A DNA stretch of 48,011 nt from an uncultured Bacilli bacterium. Lineage in GTDB: Bacteria > Bacillota_I > Bacilli_A > RF39 > UBA660. Position 1 is the first letter of the stretch. Each line of letters starts with the position of its first letter. Location of the stretch: positions 1 through 48,011 of the forward strand of contig CALVIX010000007.1 of the NCBI GenBank assembly GCA_944331895.1, in the 5' to 3' direction. A model generated the notes under the pieces. It did not search any database and was not told the origin of the DNA. It saw only the letters and a list, made by a program, of their open reading frames with translations. A program made the translations under genes and the position numbers. Of this stretch, positions 40,400 through 48,011 are shown piece by piece.

Positions 40400-41686
40400 T
40401 TAAAAATATCTAGAAAAATATGTTTGTAAACTTGATGCATCTACTAAACGATATGCATTTTCTTTGTAATCATACGTCAAATACATTCCGTCTGTCGTAG
40501 ATTTTGATTTTGTCTTCGTTTGACCATCTTCTTCATAAGACACTGTATAATTATACTTAGCATAAACATACATAGATAAGAAACCATCATCGTTGATATC
40601 TACACTTCTAAGTTCGAGATCTTTATATTCGATTTGTGTAAGTTTCGTGCTTGATGAAGAATTAAGATCTTCTTTCAAATCTTCGTAAGCCTCTTTTAAG
40701 TCATCTAAATCCGCATCTTTATACTCAAATCCAGATTTAATCTCATCCCATGATTTATTAGTAATAGCTGATTTGTAAAGTGTTAATAAATCTTGTTTTG
40801 CCTTATCAGCTATCTTCTTTTGCTCAGCTTCTGGAATATTTTCTTCATCCAAACTAACCGTTTGAGACTTAGAATATCTTCCTGCATCTAGCTCATCTTC
40901 TAACGTGAATCCAAGTGGCAATGCTACTTGCATTTCATATTCTAATGGAAATAAAGAAGGTAATTTATATACATCGATAGAATCATCGCTCTCTTCTTTA
41001 TCGATATATTTCTTGTCAACTTTAACTCCTTCTAACGTTACAGTTGAATCTTTCATGACAGAAAGTTCAAAATCTTCTACTGTTTCAACATCTGTCATTG
41101 CAATCTTCCAATTGTCAAAGAACAAGAATTTTTTATTCTTATCTTTTGTTAACTCAATTGTTTGAATTTTATCTTCCGTGCTTCCTTCCATGGTGTAATT
41201 AATCTTAACGTACATAACGAGCCCACTGCTACTCTTCTCCGTACTTGTTACTTTGTAGTTCGTAACTTTTGGAACATTTTTCGTCTCCTTTAGTTGACGG
41301 TCTACAATTTTCTTGAAGATTTTCTTGTTGGCAAAATCACTTTCTTTCACATCGAGGTATGCATACATCTTGTCTGCGTCATAACTTGTAATTGCTTCAA
41401 AATACTCAGTTGCTATCTTCTTCGGATCCGTCAACATATTTCCGATAACGATAAACGCAACTACTATGACAGCTACGATAACACCTATGATAATTCCCAC
41501 CTTTGCTTTTTTAGACATTGGCTTCTTTTCAACAGGTGCTTTCTTCACAGGTCGTGGTCGTCGACCTTTACTGTTAGATGTTTCAGCTTTACTTACCTTC
41601 TCATCTACAGCTTCTAGTGGTTTCCCACATTCTTCGCAGAAACGAGCGTCTTTTTTATTCTTGGCACCACATTCTCCACAATACAT
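40400..41686 (-). CDS. Zinc-ribbon membrane protein with large extracytoplasmic domain
   Basis: 428 residues. Zinc ribbon MYCGECGAKNKKDARFCEECG, a basic linker (RRPRPVKKAPVEKKP), one membrane span (VGIIIGVIVAVIVVAFIVIGNML) and an extracytoplasmic region of about 330 residues that resembles TcaA-type proteins in layout (zinc ribbon, span, repeated NTF2-like domains). The link to glycopeptide sensing known for TcaA cannot be claimed here. Start 41686 has GAGGAGG 9 bases upstream. Confidence 0.83.
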   Translation of the reverse strand: MYCGECGAKNKKDARFCEECGKPLEAVDEKVSKAETSNSKGRRPRPVKKAPVEKKPMSKKAKVGIIIGVIVAVIVVAFIVIGNMLTDPKKIATEYFEAITSYDADKMYAYLDVKESDFANKKIFKKIVDRQLKETKNVPKVTNYKVTSTEKSSSGLVMYVKINYTMEGSTEDKIQTIELTKDKNKKFLFFDNWKIAMTDVETVEDFELSVMKDSTVTLEGVKVDKKYIDKEESDDSIDVYKLPSLFPLEYEMQVALPLGFTLEDELDAGRYSKSQTVSLDEENIPEAEQKKIADKAKQDLLTLYKSAITNKSWDEIKSGFEYKDADLDDLKEAYEDLKEDLNSSSSTKLTQIEYKDLELRSVDINDDGFLSMYVYAKYNYTVSYEEDGQTKTKSKSTTDGMYLTYDYKENAYRLVDASSLQTYFSRYF

Positions 41687-41783
41687 GAACATCATCCTCC
41701 TCACTTCTAATTATAATTTACTCTATTTTAGTGAAATTTGTCAATTCATTTGCGAATTTTGTCGAAAAATATTTAAATTGTTA

Positions 41784-41830
41784 TAAAAAAAGAAGCATTT
41801 AGATACTCATTTCTATGTTGCTTCTTTTTT
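41784..41830 (-). terminator. Terminator behind the PFOR gene
   Basis: AGAAGCA and TGCTTCT arms extended by A/T runs, with a loop of about 21 bases. T-rich on the minus side. Confidence 0.8.
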
Positions 41831-41831
41831 A

Positions 41832-44800
41832 TTATTCATTATTTTGAGATTTCTGTTCTAGACTTTGATAGTACTCAAAACGTTCTATCGCTTCTTCTTT
41901 ATTTTGATGTAATAATTGTTCCGCTTTTTCTTTGTTCACCACTTTTAACATACGATAACGATTTTGTGTTTCCAGATAATTCTGATATAAATCAAAATTA
42001 ACCTGTTTGCTATCCAAAGTAAATTTCTTTGTCTCAGGTTGATATCGGAAAATCGGATAGTATCCACATGCGGTTGCCATCTTACTAGAATCCATACTGT
42101 TTTCCATTCCACCACGAATTCCATGAGAAATACATGGCGAATATGCGAGAATCATCGATGGTCCTTGATGTTCTTCCGCTTCCTTCATTGCACGTATCAC
42201 TTGCATTGGATTTGCTCCCATACTTACTTGTGCAACATACACGTTTGGTGTACACATTGCAATACGAGCTAAATCCTTTTTAGGAACATTCTTCCCATGA
42301 GACGCAAACGCCGCAATACTTCCTTTTGGACTCGCTTTAGATGCTTGACCTCCAGTGTTAGAATATACTTGACTATCCAACACTAGAATATTTACATTGG
42401 CTTGGCTTGATAAAATATGATCGATTCCACCATATCCAATATCGTAAGCCCATCCATCCCCACCAATCATCCATACACTAGGTGCAATGATATCATCCAT
42501 GTATGGTTTTAATCCTTCCGGTGTATCTTTTTTTAACGCATCATATACTTCTCTTGTGATTTGTGGCTGTTCCATATGATCCAACCATTTTTGATATAAC
42601 TCTTTATTCTCATCTAAATGAGTTTCCATATATTGTTTAATATAATTGCGACGAACTTCCATTGCTACTTTCATTCCATACCCATATTCAGCATTATCCT
42701 CAAAAAGAGAACTTGCCCATGGAACTTTATAAGGAGTCGTCGGAGCACTTCCTCCATAAATAGACGAACATCCTGTCGCATTCGCAATCATCATATGATC
42801 TCCAAATAATTGTGTTAACAGTTTCAGATAAGGAGTCTCTCCACAACCTGCACAGGCACCACTAAATTCAAATTTTGGTTTTACTAATTGACTTCCTTTG
42901 GTCGTATATAAATTTACAAGATCCTTTTCTGTTACATTTTCCTCTAAATAATTGAATCTTTCTTGTTCCTTTTGATCTTTTTGCTCTTGATAGCGTTTAC
43001 GAATCAAGGCGAGTGCACCACGCATACCAGGGCACGTTTTCATACATAGTCCACATCCGGTACAATCTGCGATAGATATCGCAATCGTACTATAATATGA
43101 CTCTAATCCTTTTCCAATCGCCTTTTTACATTTTTCTTTTACATAATCTGGCGCTGCTTGATACTCCTCCTCTGTAAGCAAATAAGGTCGAATTACACCA
43201 TGTGGACAAACAATAGAACATTGATTACACTGAATACAATTTTCAGGAATATAACTTGGAACAGTATCACTCAGTTCTCTTTTTTCTAAAGCGCTCGTTC
43301 CCGCTCTAAAAGTTCCATCCGGAGTTTTCAAAAAAGCACTCGTTGGAAGTTGATTTCCAAGTCTTTCTTTCATCGCATCATATATATCATTAGAATCCAT
43401 ATCTACTTCAACAATATAAGTATCGTTCGGTATATTTACTTTTTCCAAATGATCTACCGCACGATCGATCGCGTCGATGTTAGCAGCAACAACCTCTTCT
43501 CCCTTTTTGAAAAAACGTTGTTTCACGTATTCTTTCATTTTCTGGTTTGCTAAAGCAGGATCTAAAATCGAAGCAATATGCATGATCGCACTTTCCATAA
43601 TCGTGCTGATCTTATTTCCTAATCCAACTTTGCGAGCAATCTCATAAGCATTGATCGTATAAAGCGTAATATTTCTCTTTTGAAATAGAGCCTTTGTTTT
43701 CTCTGGCAGAAAATTAAGAAGCTCTTCTTTTGTACGATCAGTGTTAAGCAATACGATTCCACGATCACAAAGGCCACTAAAGCAATCAAACTCTTGTAGA
43801 TAACTATCCTTTGTCACAACAACGAAATACGGATTTTCTACATAGTAAGTCGAACGGATCGGATCGCTAGAGAAACGCAAATGCCCTACTGTCACTCCAC
43901 CTGATTTTTTAGAATCATATTGAAAATACCCCTGTACGTATTGATCTGTTTCATCCCCGATCAATTTTAAAATAGATTTAGAAGCACTTACCATTCCATC
44001 ACTACCATATCCATAGATCAACATCTCTTTTGCACGATTGGTATGATAATCTTCTAACGGTAAACTCAAATGAGTAACATCATCTTCTATTCCGATCGTA
44101 AAATTGTGTCTTGGATTTTCTAGCATATCAAAGACTGCCTTAATTTGTGCTGGTGTCGTATTTTTACTTGATAATCCATATCTTCCACCTACGACTGTAA
44201 TATGTTCAGGCAAAATACTTCTCACGTCTAAATATAATGGTTCTCCTATACTACCCGCTTCTTTCGTACGATCTAAAACGGCAACATGAGAAACAGTTTC
44301 TGGTAATACTTTTTTAAAGTATTCCGCACTAAATGGTCGATACAAATGTACCTCGATAAGTCCAACAGAGTATCCCTTTTGATTTAAATCATCGATTGTC
44401 TCCTTAATCGTTTCACAAACGGATCCCATCGCTACAACCACGCGATCTGCCTTCTTACTTCCGTAATAGACAAACGGATGGTAATTCGTCTTACGAATTT
44501 CGTTAATCTTCTTCATATATTCATCGACAATGAAAGGCAATCGATCGTAATATGGATTACGAACTTCAGTCGCTTGAAAGTAAATATCATCGTTTTGTGC
44601 AGTTCCTCTCGTCGCTGGACGAGCAATATTCATACGACGATTGCGGAACTTTTGTAACGCTTCTTGATCGACAAGTGGCAAAATATCGTCTTTTTCTAAA
44701 ACTTCAATTTTCGAAAGTTCATGACTCGTGCGGAATCCATCAAAGAAGTGCAAAAATGGAAGTTCTGACTTGATCGCACTTAAATGCGCTATCGCAGCCA

Positions 44801-45251
44801 TGTCGGAAGCTTGTTCTACTGATGAACTTGCAAGCATTGCAAATCCAGTCATTCTAGTTGCGTAAATATCTTGATGATCTCCAAAAATCGAAAGTGCATG
44901 TGTCGATAAACTACGTGCGGCAACATGCATAACACAAGGTAACATTTCTCCTGCCATCTTATACATATTTGGAATCATCAAAAGAAGTCCCTGACTTGCT
45001 GTAAACGTCGTTGCTAAACAACCAGCCTGTAATGCACCATGAATCATTCCTGCAGCTCCTGCTTCACTCTGCATTTCAACAATTTTTACAGGTTCTCCAA
45101 ACATATTTTCCATTCCGGCATTTGCCCATTCATCTACGTGTTCTGCCATTGGACTCGATGGCGTAATCGGATAAATACCTGCAACTTCTGTAAATAAATA
45201 AGCAATACGACTACAAGCTTCGTTTCCATCCATAGTTCTCAACTTTGTCAT
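41832..45251 (-). CDS. nifJ: Pyruvate:ferredoxin (flavodoxin) oxidoreductase
   Basis: 1139 residues, all PFOR domains in one chain: the pyruvate-binding domain (GIYPITPSSPMAEHVDEWA), domain II (YGYGSDGMVSASKSILK), the gamma region, two [4Fe-4S] ferredoxin motifs (CIQCNQCSIVCPHGVIRP and CTGCGLCMKTCPGMRGAL), and the TPP domain (GACAGCGETPYLKLL; GGDGWAYDIGYGG). It turns pyruvate and CoA into acetyl-CoA, CO2 and reduced ferredoxin, so an anaerobe is implied. Start 45251 has GAGGG 5 bases upstream. It starts 13 bases behind the sigH stop codon, its ribosome-binding site lying right after that stop. Confidence 0.98.
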   Translation of the reverse strand: MTKLRTMDGNEACSRIAYLFTEVAGIYPITPSSPMAEHVDEWANAGMENMFGEPVKIVEMQSEAGAAGMIHGALQAGCLATTFTASQGLLLMIPNMYKMAGEMLPCVMHVAARSLSTHALSIFGDHQDIYATRMTGFAMLASSSVEQASDMAAIAHLSAIKSELPFLHFFDGFRTSHELSKIEVLEKDDILPLVDQEALQKFRNRRMNIARPATRGTAQNDDIYFQATEVRNPYYDRLPFIVDEYMKKINEIRKTNYHPFVYYGSKKADRVVVAMGSVCETIKETIDDLNQKGYSVGLIEVHLYRPFSAEYFKKVLPETVSHVAVLDRTKEAGSIGEPLYLDVRSILPEHITVVGGRYGLSSKNTTPAQIKAVFDMLENPRHNFTIGIEDDVTHLSLPLEDYHTNRAKEMLIYGYGSDGMVSASKSILKLIGDETDQYVQGYFQYDSKKSGGVTVGHLRFSSDPIRSTYYVENPYFVVVTKDSYLQEFDCFSGLCDRGIVLLNTDRTKEELLNFLPEKTKALFQKRNITLYTINAYEIARKVGLGNKISTIMESAIMHIASILDPALANQKMKEYVKQRFFKKGEEVVAANIDAIDRAVDHLEKVNIPNDTYIVEVDMDSNDIYDAMKERLGNQLPTSAFLKTPDGTFRAGTSALEKRELSDTVPSYIPENCIQCNQCSIVCPHGVIRPYLLTEEEYQAAPDYVKEKCKKAIGKGLESYYSTIAISIADCTGCGLCMKTCPGMRGALALIRKRYQEQKDQKEQERFNYLEENVTEKDLVNLYTTKGSQLVKPKFEFSGACAGCGETPYLKLLTQLFGDHMMIANATGCSSIYGGSAPTTPYKVPWASSLFEDNAEYGYGMKVAMEVRRNYIKQYMETHLDENKELYQKWLDHMEQPQITREVYDALKKDTPEGLKPYMDDIIAPSVWMIGGDGWAYDIGYGGIDHILSSQANVNILVLDSQVYSNTGGQASKASPKGSIAAFASHGKNVPKKDLARIAMCTPNVYVAQVSMGANPMQVIRAMKEAEEHQGPSMILAYSPCISHGIRGGMENSMDSSKMATACGYYPIFRYQPETKKFTLDSKQVNFDLYQNYLETQNRYRMLKVVNKEKAEQLLHQNKEEAIERFEYYQSLEQKSQNNE

Positions 45252-45264
45252 ATAATCCCTCTTT

Positions 45265-45882
45265 CTACTCATCTATCGTATTTAAAACTTTTTTCATTTT
45301 CGTCTTGATTCTCTGTAAAGCATTATCGATAGATTTTTTATCCTTATCTAAAATCTCAGCAATTTCTTTATAACTAAAATTAGATATTTTCAATTCAAAT
45401 ACTTGTTGTTCAAAATCTGTTAGCCTCTCCTTCGTCAACTCTATGATCTTTTTCTCATTTTCCGTATGCAATAACATATTTTCCGGATTATGTTTATTAT
45501 CTCGAAGTAAGTATTCTAACGTTCCACCGTCATCTTTCAAATCCGTCTCATATGAAATGGATTCATTTAAAATGCGATGCTTTAATCTTCTAGTTGAGAC
45601 AACACAACTAATGATCTTCCTTTCGATACAAGTCTTAGCAAACGTATAGAATGTTACGTTTTTCTGATCGTTAAACTTTGTTATCGCATCATTTAAACCT
45701 AACATTCCCTCTTGAACAAGATCGTTCATTTCTAATCCACTATACTTACAATATTCAAACATTTTCTTTGCGAAGTTTATAATAAATGGTTCATACTTCT
45801 TATATAAAATATCTAAAGCCGCCTCATTCTTCTCGGCCACATACCATAACAATTCATTATCATTATAGTCTTTATACTCCAC
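45265..45882 (-). CDS. sigH: RNA polymerase sigma factor, SigH type
   Basis: 205 residues from a GTG start. Region 2 (DLVQEGMLGLNDAITKFNDQKNVTFYTFAKTCIERKII) and region 4 (LTDFEQQVFELKISNFSYKEIAEILDKDKKSIDNALQRIKTKMKK) are clear, and region 3 is short. Synteny supports SigH: mrnC-rlmB-(yacP)-sigH is the Bacillus order. SigH guides transcription in the transition to stationary phase and early sporulation. The ORF starts 8 bases behind the rlmB start region of the operon and is followed immediately by the PFOR gene, which is unusual. Confidence 0.92.
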   Translation of the reverse strand: MEYKDYNDNELLWYVAEKNEAALDILYKKYEPFIINFAKKMFEYCKYSGLEMNDLVQEGMLGLNDAITKFNDQKNVTFYTFAKTCIERKIISCVVSTRRLKHRILNESISYETDLKDDGGTLEYLLRDNKHNPENMLLHTENEKKIIELTKERLTDFEQQVFELKISNFSYKEIAEILDKDKKSIDNALQRIKTKMKKVLNTIDE

Positions 45883-45889
45883 GATATCC

Positions 45890-46585
45890 CTACTTTCTTA
45901 AACGCACTGCTTCATATATCATAATTCCAGCTGCAACGGATGCGTTTAAACTATTGATTTTCCCGATCATCGGAATACTCGCAATAAAGTCACAATTTTC
46001 TTTTACAATTCGACTCATTCCTTTTCCTTCGTTTCCGATAACTAAAGCCATTTTACCTTTGTAATCAATATCACTATAATTCATACCATCCATGTCAGTT
46101 CCAACGATCCAAAATCCTTTTCTTTTTAATTCTTTCATCGTCTGAGCAATATTCGTAACTTGAGCAATTTTAACATATTCTAATGCACCAGCACTCGTCT
46201 TCATAACTGTCGCATTCACTTCGACACTGCGGTTTTTCGGTAAAATAATACCATCTACTCCTGCTGCTTCACAAGTCCGAATAATCGCACCTAAATTATG
46301 AGGATCTTCAACATGGTCTAAGATAACTAAAAGTGGATCTTCCTTCACAATTAAATCATCTAACTGACAATATTCGTAATCTGGAACACTCAATATTATA
46401 CCTTGGTGATTTCCACTTGCAAGTCGATCTAATTCGTATTTATCTTTATATTCGATCCACACATTTCTTTTTTGCAATGCAGAAATAATCCTTTCGTCAT
46501 GAAAGTTTCGATAAAGATATGCTTTGTGTATTTTTTTATTATTTTTTAAAGTTTCCTCTGCTACATTTTTCCCATATATATACAT
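45890..46585 (-). CDS. rlmB: 23S rRNA (guanosine2251-2'-O)-methyltransferase (SpoU/TrmH family)
   Basis: 231 residues. The N-terminal substrate-binding domain (IYGKNVAEETLKNNKKIHKAYL) and the SPOUT knot with motif LDHVEDPHNLGAIIRTCEAAGVDGIILP, GNEGKGMSRIV and IPMIGKINSLNASVAAGIMIYE are all present. Very probably methylates 2'-O of G2251. AGGAG lies 8 bases before the ATG; the gene follows mrnC by 2 bases. Confidence 0.95.
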   Translation of the reverse strand: MYIYGKNVAEETLKNNKKIHKAYLYRNFHDERIISALQKRNVWIEYKDKYELDRLASGNHQGIILSVPDYEYCQLDDLIVKEDPLLVILDHVEDPHNLGAIIRTCEAAGVDGIILPKNRSVEVNATVMKTSAGALEYVKIAQVTNIAQTMKELKRKGFWIVGTDMDGMNYSDIDYKGKMALVIGNEGKGMSRIVKENCDFIASIPMIGKINSLNASVAAGIMIYEAVRLRK

Positions 46586-46587
46586 AT

Positions 46588-46962
46588 TTACTCTCCTAAT
46601 ATAAAAGTCATCACTTGTTCTATCCGTTTATAGTCTTCTTTTAATTCTAAATAACCAATAAGCGCTTCTAATCCTGTCGATTCTTTATATGTGACAATAT
46701 CTGTATTTTTTGGATGTCTATTCCCTCTGTGATTTCTAGCACGCCTTACAATTTCCAACTCTTCTTCCGAAAGAAAATTTTGCTCTATCATATTGTGTAA
46801 AAATAAACTCTGGTTTTTCGCACTTACATAAGATATCGCCTCTTTTTGTAATTCTTGTACTTTACCAATTCCCTTTGCAAGCAAATGCTTGCGTACATAA
46901 ACTTCATAAATACTATCCCCTAGATAAGCAAGCGCTAATACATTGATCGTCTTCAATTCCAT
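46588..46962 (-). CDS. mrnC: Mini-ribonuclease III
   Basis: 124 residues. TINVLALAYLGDSIYEVYVRKHL is the RNase III-type beginning with the LAYLGD active-site motif; RRARNHRGNRHPKNTD and YKESTGLEALIGYLEL give the acidic residues of the second motif. It lacks the double-stranded RNA-binding domain, as in mini-III enzymes, which mature 23S rRNA ends. Start 46962 (MELKTINV) has AGGTAGGA upstream; the frame runs to 47049 but overlaps rbgA. Confidence 0.94.
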   Translation of the reverse strand: MELKTINVLALAYLGDSIYEVYVRKHLLAKGIGKVQELQKEAISYVSAKNQSLFLHNMIEQNFLSEEELEIVRRARNHRGNRHPKNTDIVTYKESTGLEALIGYLELKEDYKRIEQVMTFILGE

Positions 46963-46990
46963 TTTATTCCTACCTTCTATCTCGTTATTT

Positions 46991-47857
46991 TTAATCAAGG
47001 TCATCATACCGATCAAACGTAATTCCTTTGATTCTTCCTTCTTTGACATCTTGTAAGATAAGCCCCATCACACGATCGTAATCAATCTCTCCACCACGCA
47101 TGATACATCCCCTACGTTTCCCAATCAAGTCCAAAGTTGGAACGAGATCTTCCATATCGATTTCTTCAATACCATAGCGTTCCGAAAGCGTTTTAGGGTA
47201 GTATTTAAAAAGCGTAACCAAAATGTGTGAAACGACATCATAAATTGGAAGAATTTCTTCCTTGATTGCCGTTAAACTCGCTAAATTAAGTGCAACCGTT
47301 TGATCTTCAAACTTAGGCCACAATACCCCAGGCGTATCCAATAATTCTAACTCATCATTGATTCGAATCCAATCAAGAGATTTCGTAACACCCGGTTTAT
47401 TTCCAACGTTAACAGCTTTCTTCCCAACTAAACGATTGATCAAAGTACTCTTTCCCGCATTTGGAATTCCTACAATTAAAACTCTCGTCTTACGAATAGA
47501 TAAACCTTTTTCCTTTCTCTTTTCTTGATATGGTTTCATAATCTCTCTTGTCGCTTGCAAAATTTGATTGATATTCCTTCCGTGTTCTAAATCCACACCT
47601 AATACTTTATAACCAAGACTCTCATAATATGCAATCCACTTTTTTGTCTCATTCATATCACATAGATCAATTTTAGTCATAATCAAAATTCTAGGTTTAT
47701 TTTTCGTATCTTCTTCTATATTTTTTATTTTTGAGGAATAAGGAATTCGCGCATCGATCACTTCGTATACAACATCAATCTGATCGATCTTTTCGCGAAT
47801 CAAACGTTTTGTCTTCGCCATATGTCCTGGATACCAATTAATTGGATTATTGTTCAT
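46991..47857 (-). CDS. rbgA: Ribosome biogenesis GTPase RbgA (YlqF)
   Basis: 288 residues, circularly permuted GTPase: INWYPGHMAKTKRLI, then G4 MTKIDLCD, G1 GIPNAGKSTLINRLVGKKAVNVGNKPGVT and G3 LLDTPGVLWP, then a C-terminal domain. It drives late assembly of the 50S subunit. The start is ATG 47857 or ATG 47863 behind GAGGAAG; the ORF GTG at 47866 lies inside that site. It is first of a run with mrnC, rlmB, sigH and the PFOR gene. Confidence 0.96.
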   Translation of the reverse strand: MNNNPINWYPGHMAKTKRLIREKIDQIDVVYEVIDARIPYSSKIKNIEEDTKNKPRILIMTKIDLCDMNETKKWIAYYESLGYKVLGVDLEHGRNINQILQATREIMKPYQEKRKEKGLSIRKTRVLIVGIPNAGKSTLINRLVGKKAVNVGNKPGVTKSLDWIRINDELELLDTPGVLWPKFEDQTVALNLASLTAIKEEILPIYDVVSHILVTLFKYYPKTLSERYGIEEIDMEDLVPTLDLIGKRRGCIMRGGEIDYDRVMGLILQDVKEGRIKGITFDRYDDLD

Positions 47858-47909
47858 TTTCATCACTTCCTCATAAATCTATTATATTATATCATGTTTT
47901 TACCCAAAG

Positions 47910-47933
47910 AAAAAAGTAGATACAAATCTACTC
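47910..47933 (-). terminator. Terminator of the gene upstream of rbgA
   Basis: AGTAGAT and ATCTACT arms around a 4-base loop, followed by T on the minus strand. It ends transcription from a gene beyond the window edge. Confidence 0.8.
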
Positions 47934-47946
47934 GATAAATTGTAAT

Positions 47947-48009
47947 TTATATGTCTTGTTTTTTTATGCTTTTATTTATATAAATTGCATAAACTAATGG
48001 TACTATTGT
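47947..48009 (-). CDS. End of a possible membrane protein, cut by the window edge
   Basis: A minus-strand frame that runs in from beyond the window and stops at 47947-47949 encodes TIVPLVYAIYINKSIKKQDI. A hydrophobic stretch followed by a basic tail and then the terminator at 47910-47933 fits the end of a membrane protein. Only about 20 codons are visible, so identity and even coding status are open. Confidence 0.4.
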   Translation of the reverse strand, partial: TIVPLVYAIYINKSIKKQDI

Positions 48010-48011
48010 TA

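Noticed and set aside
46588-47049. Longer mrnC start at 47049
   Set aside because: It would add 29 residues outside the mini-RNase III fold and overlap rbgA; ATG 46962 has a good ribosome-binding site.

Overview
The window is a piece of a low-GC, Gram-positive, anaerobic and probably spore-forming chromosome (Bacillota, most likely a gut member of Bacilli related to the Erysipelotrichia or RF39-type lineages). The sporulation case rests on an SspI-type small acid-soluble spore protein, a SigH-type sigma factor, a SpoVD-like PASTA transpeptidase and two tiny YjcZ-like membrane proteins. The anaerobe case rests on pyruvate:ferredoxin oxidoreductase and pyruvate phosphate dikinase. The standard code is used: TGA is a working stop, for example at the ends of the integrase and the MetRS-like gene. 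The MraZ operator is of the AAAGTGG-decamer type known from Mollicutes.

Region 1, about 1-9,070: a compact, very AT-rich mobile element (about 188-8,075) has inserted into the 3' part of ftsW. The last 31 codons of ftsW lie at 92-187 and the first 332 at about 8,071-9,067. Both junctions carry an AGGG core (minus strand) flanked by mirror-image CAAG-N6-GG arms, as expected for a large serine integrase, and such an integrase gene lies just inside one end. There are no conjugation genes. The rest is one tightly coupled five-gene cargo operon: a RelA/SpoT homologue cut after its TGS domain, a nucleotidyltransferase, a MetRS-like protein without normal HIGH and KMSKS motifs, a small RlmN/Cfr-type radical SAM methyltransferase, and an S51/PepE-like Ser hydrolase. 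Ahead of it are a good promoter, a 36-codon upstream ORF and an intrinsic terminator whose 5' arm lies inside the last codons of that ORF, which is the architecture of translation-controlled attenuation. I regard this tRNA/ribosome-centred cassette as the most interesting system in the window.

Region 2, 9,067-16,060: a division and cell-wall cluster on the minus strand, in order of transcription mraZ, rsmH, ftsL, ftsI (pbpB), a spoVD-like PBP, mraY, ftsW. It starts from a clear promoter with four tandem MraZ boxes. murE, murF and murD are absent from their usual places.

Region 3, 16,140-23,310: a transglutaminase-like lipoprotein, two YjcZ-like miniproteins, PrsA, TruB, a YugP-type metallopeptidase, CysRS, a cysteine-synthase-like enzyme, and tRNA-Ile2(CAT) plus tRNA-Leu(TAG) with promoter and terminator.

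Region 4, 23,311-36,350: lineage-specific proteins (139, 636 and 450 residues, the last a membrane-anchored surface protein with a Pro/Gly-rich hinge), a lone Smr domain, a PfkB kinase, PPDK, a XerD-like recombinase, a hypothetical protein, a YtxH/DUF948/acidic protein/lipoprotein operon and TrmB.

Region 5, 36,430-48,011: a Met-rich small protein, a DUF2207 membrane protein, LemA, SspI, two zinc-ribbon membrane proteins, PFOR, and the operon rbgA-mrnC-rlmB-sigH, with the PFOR gene directly behind sigH.
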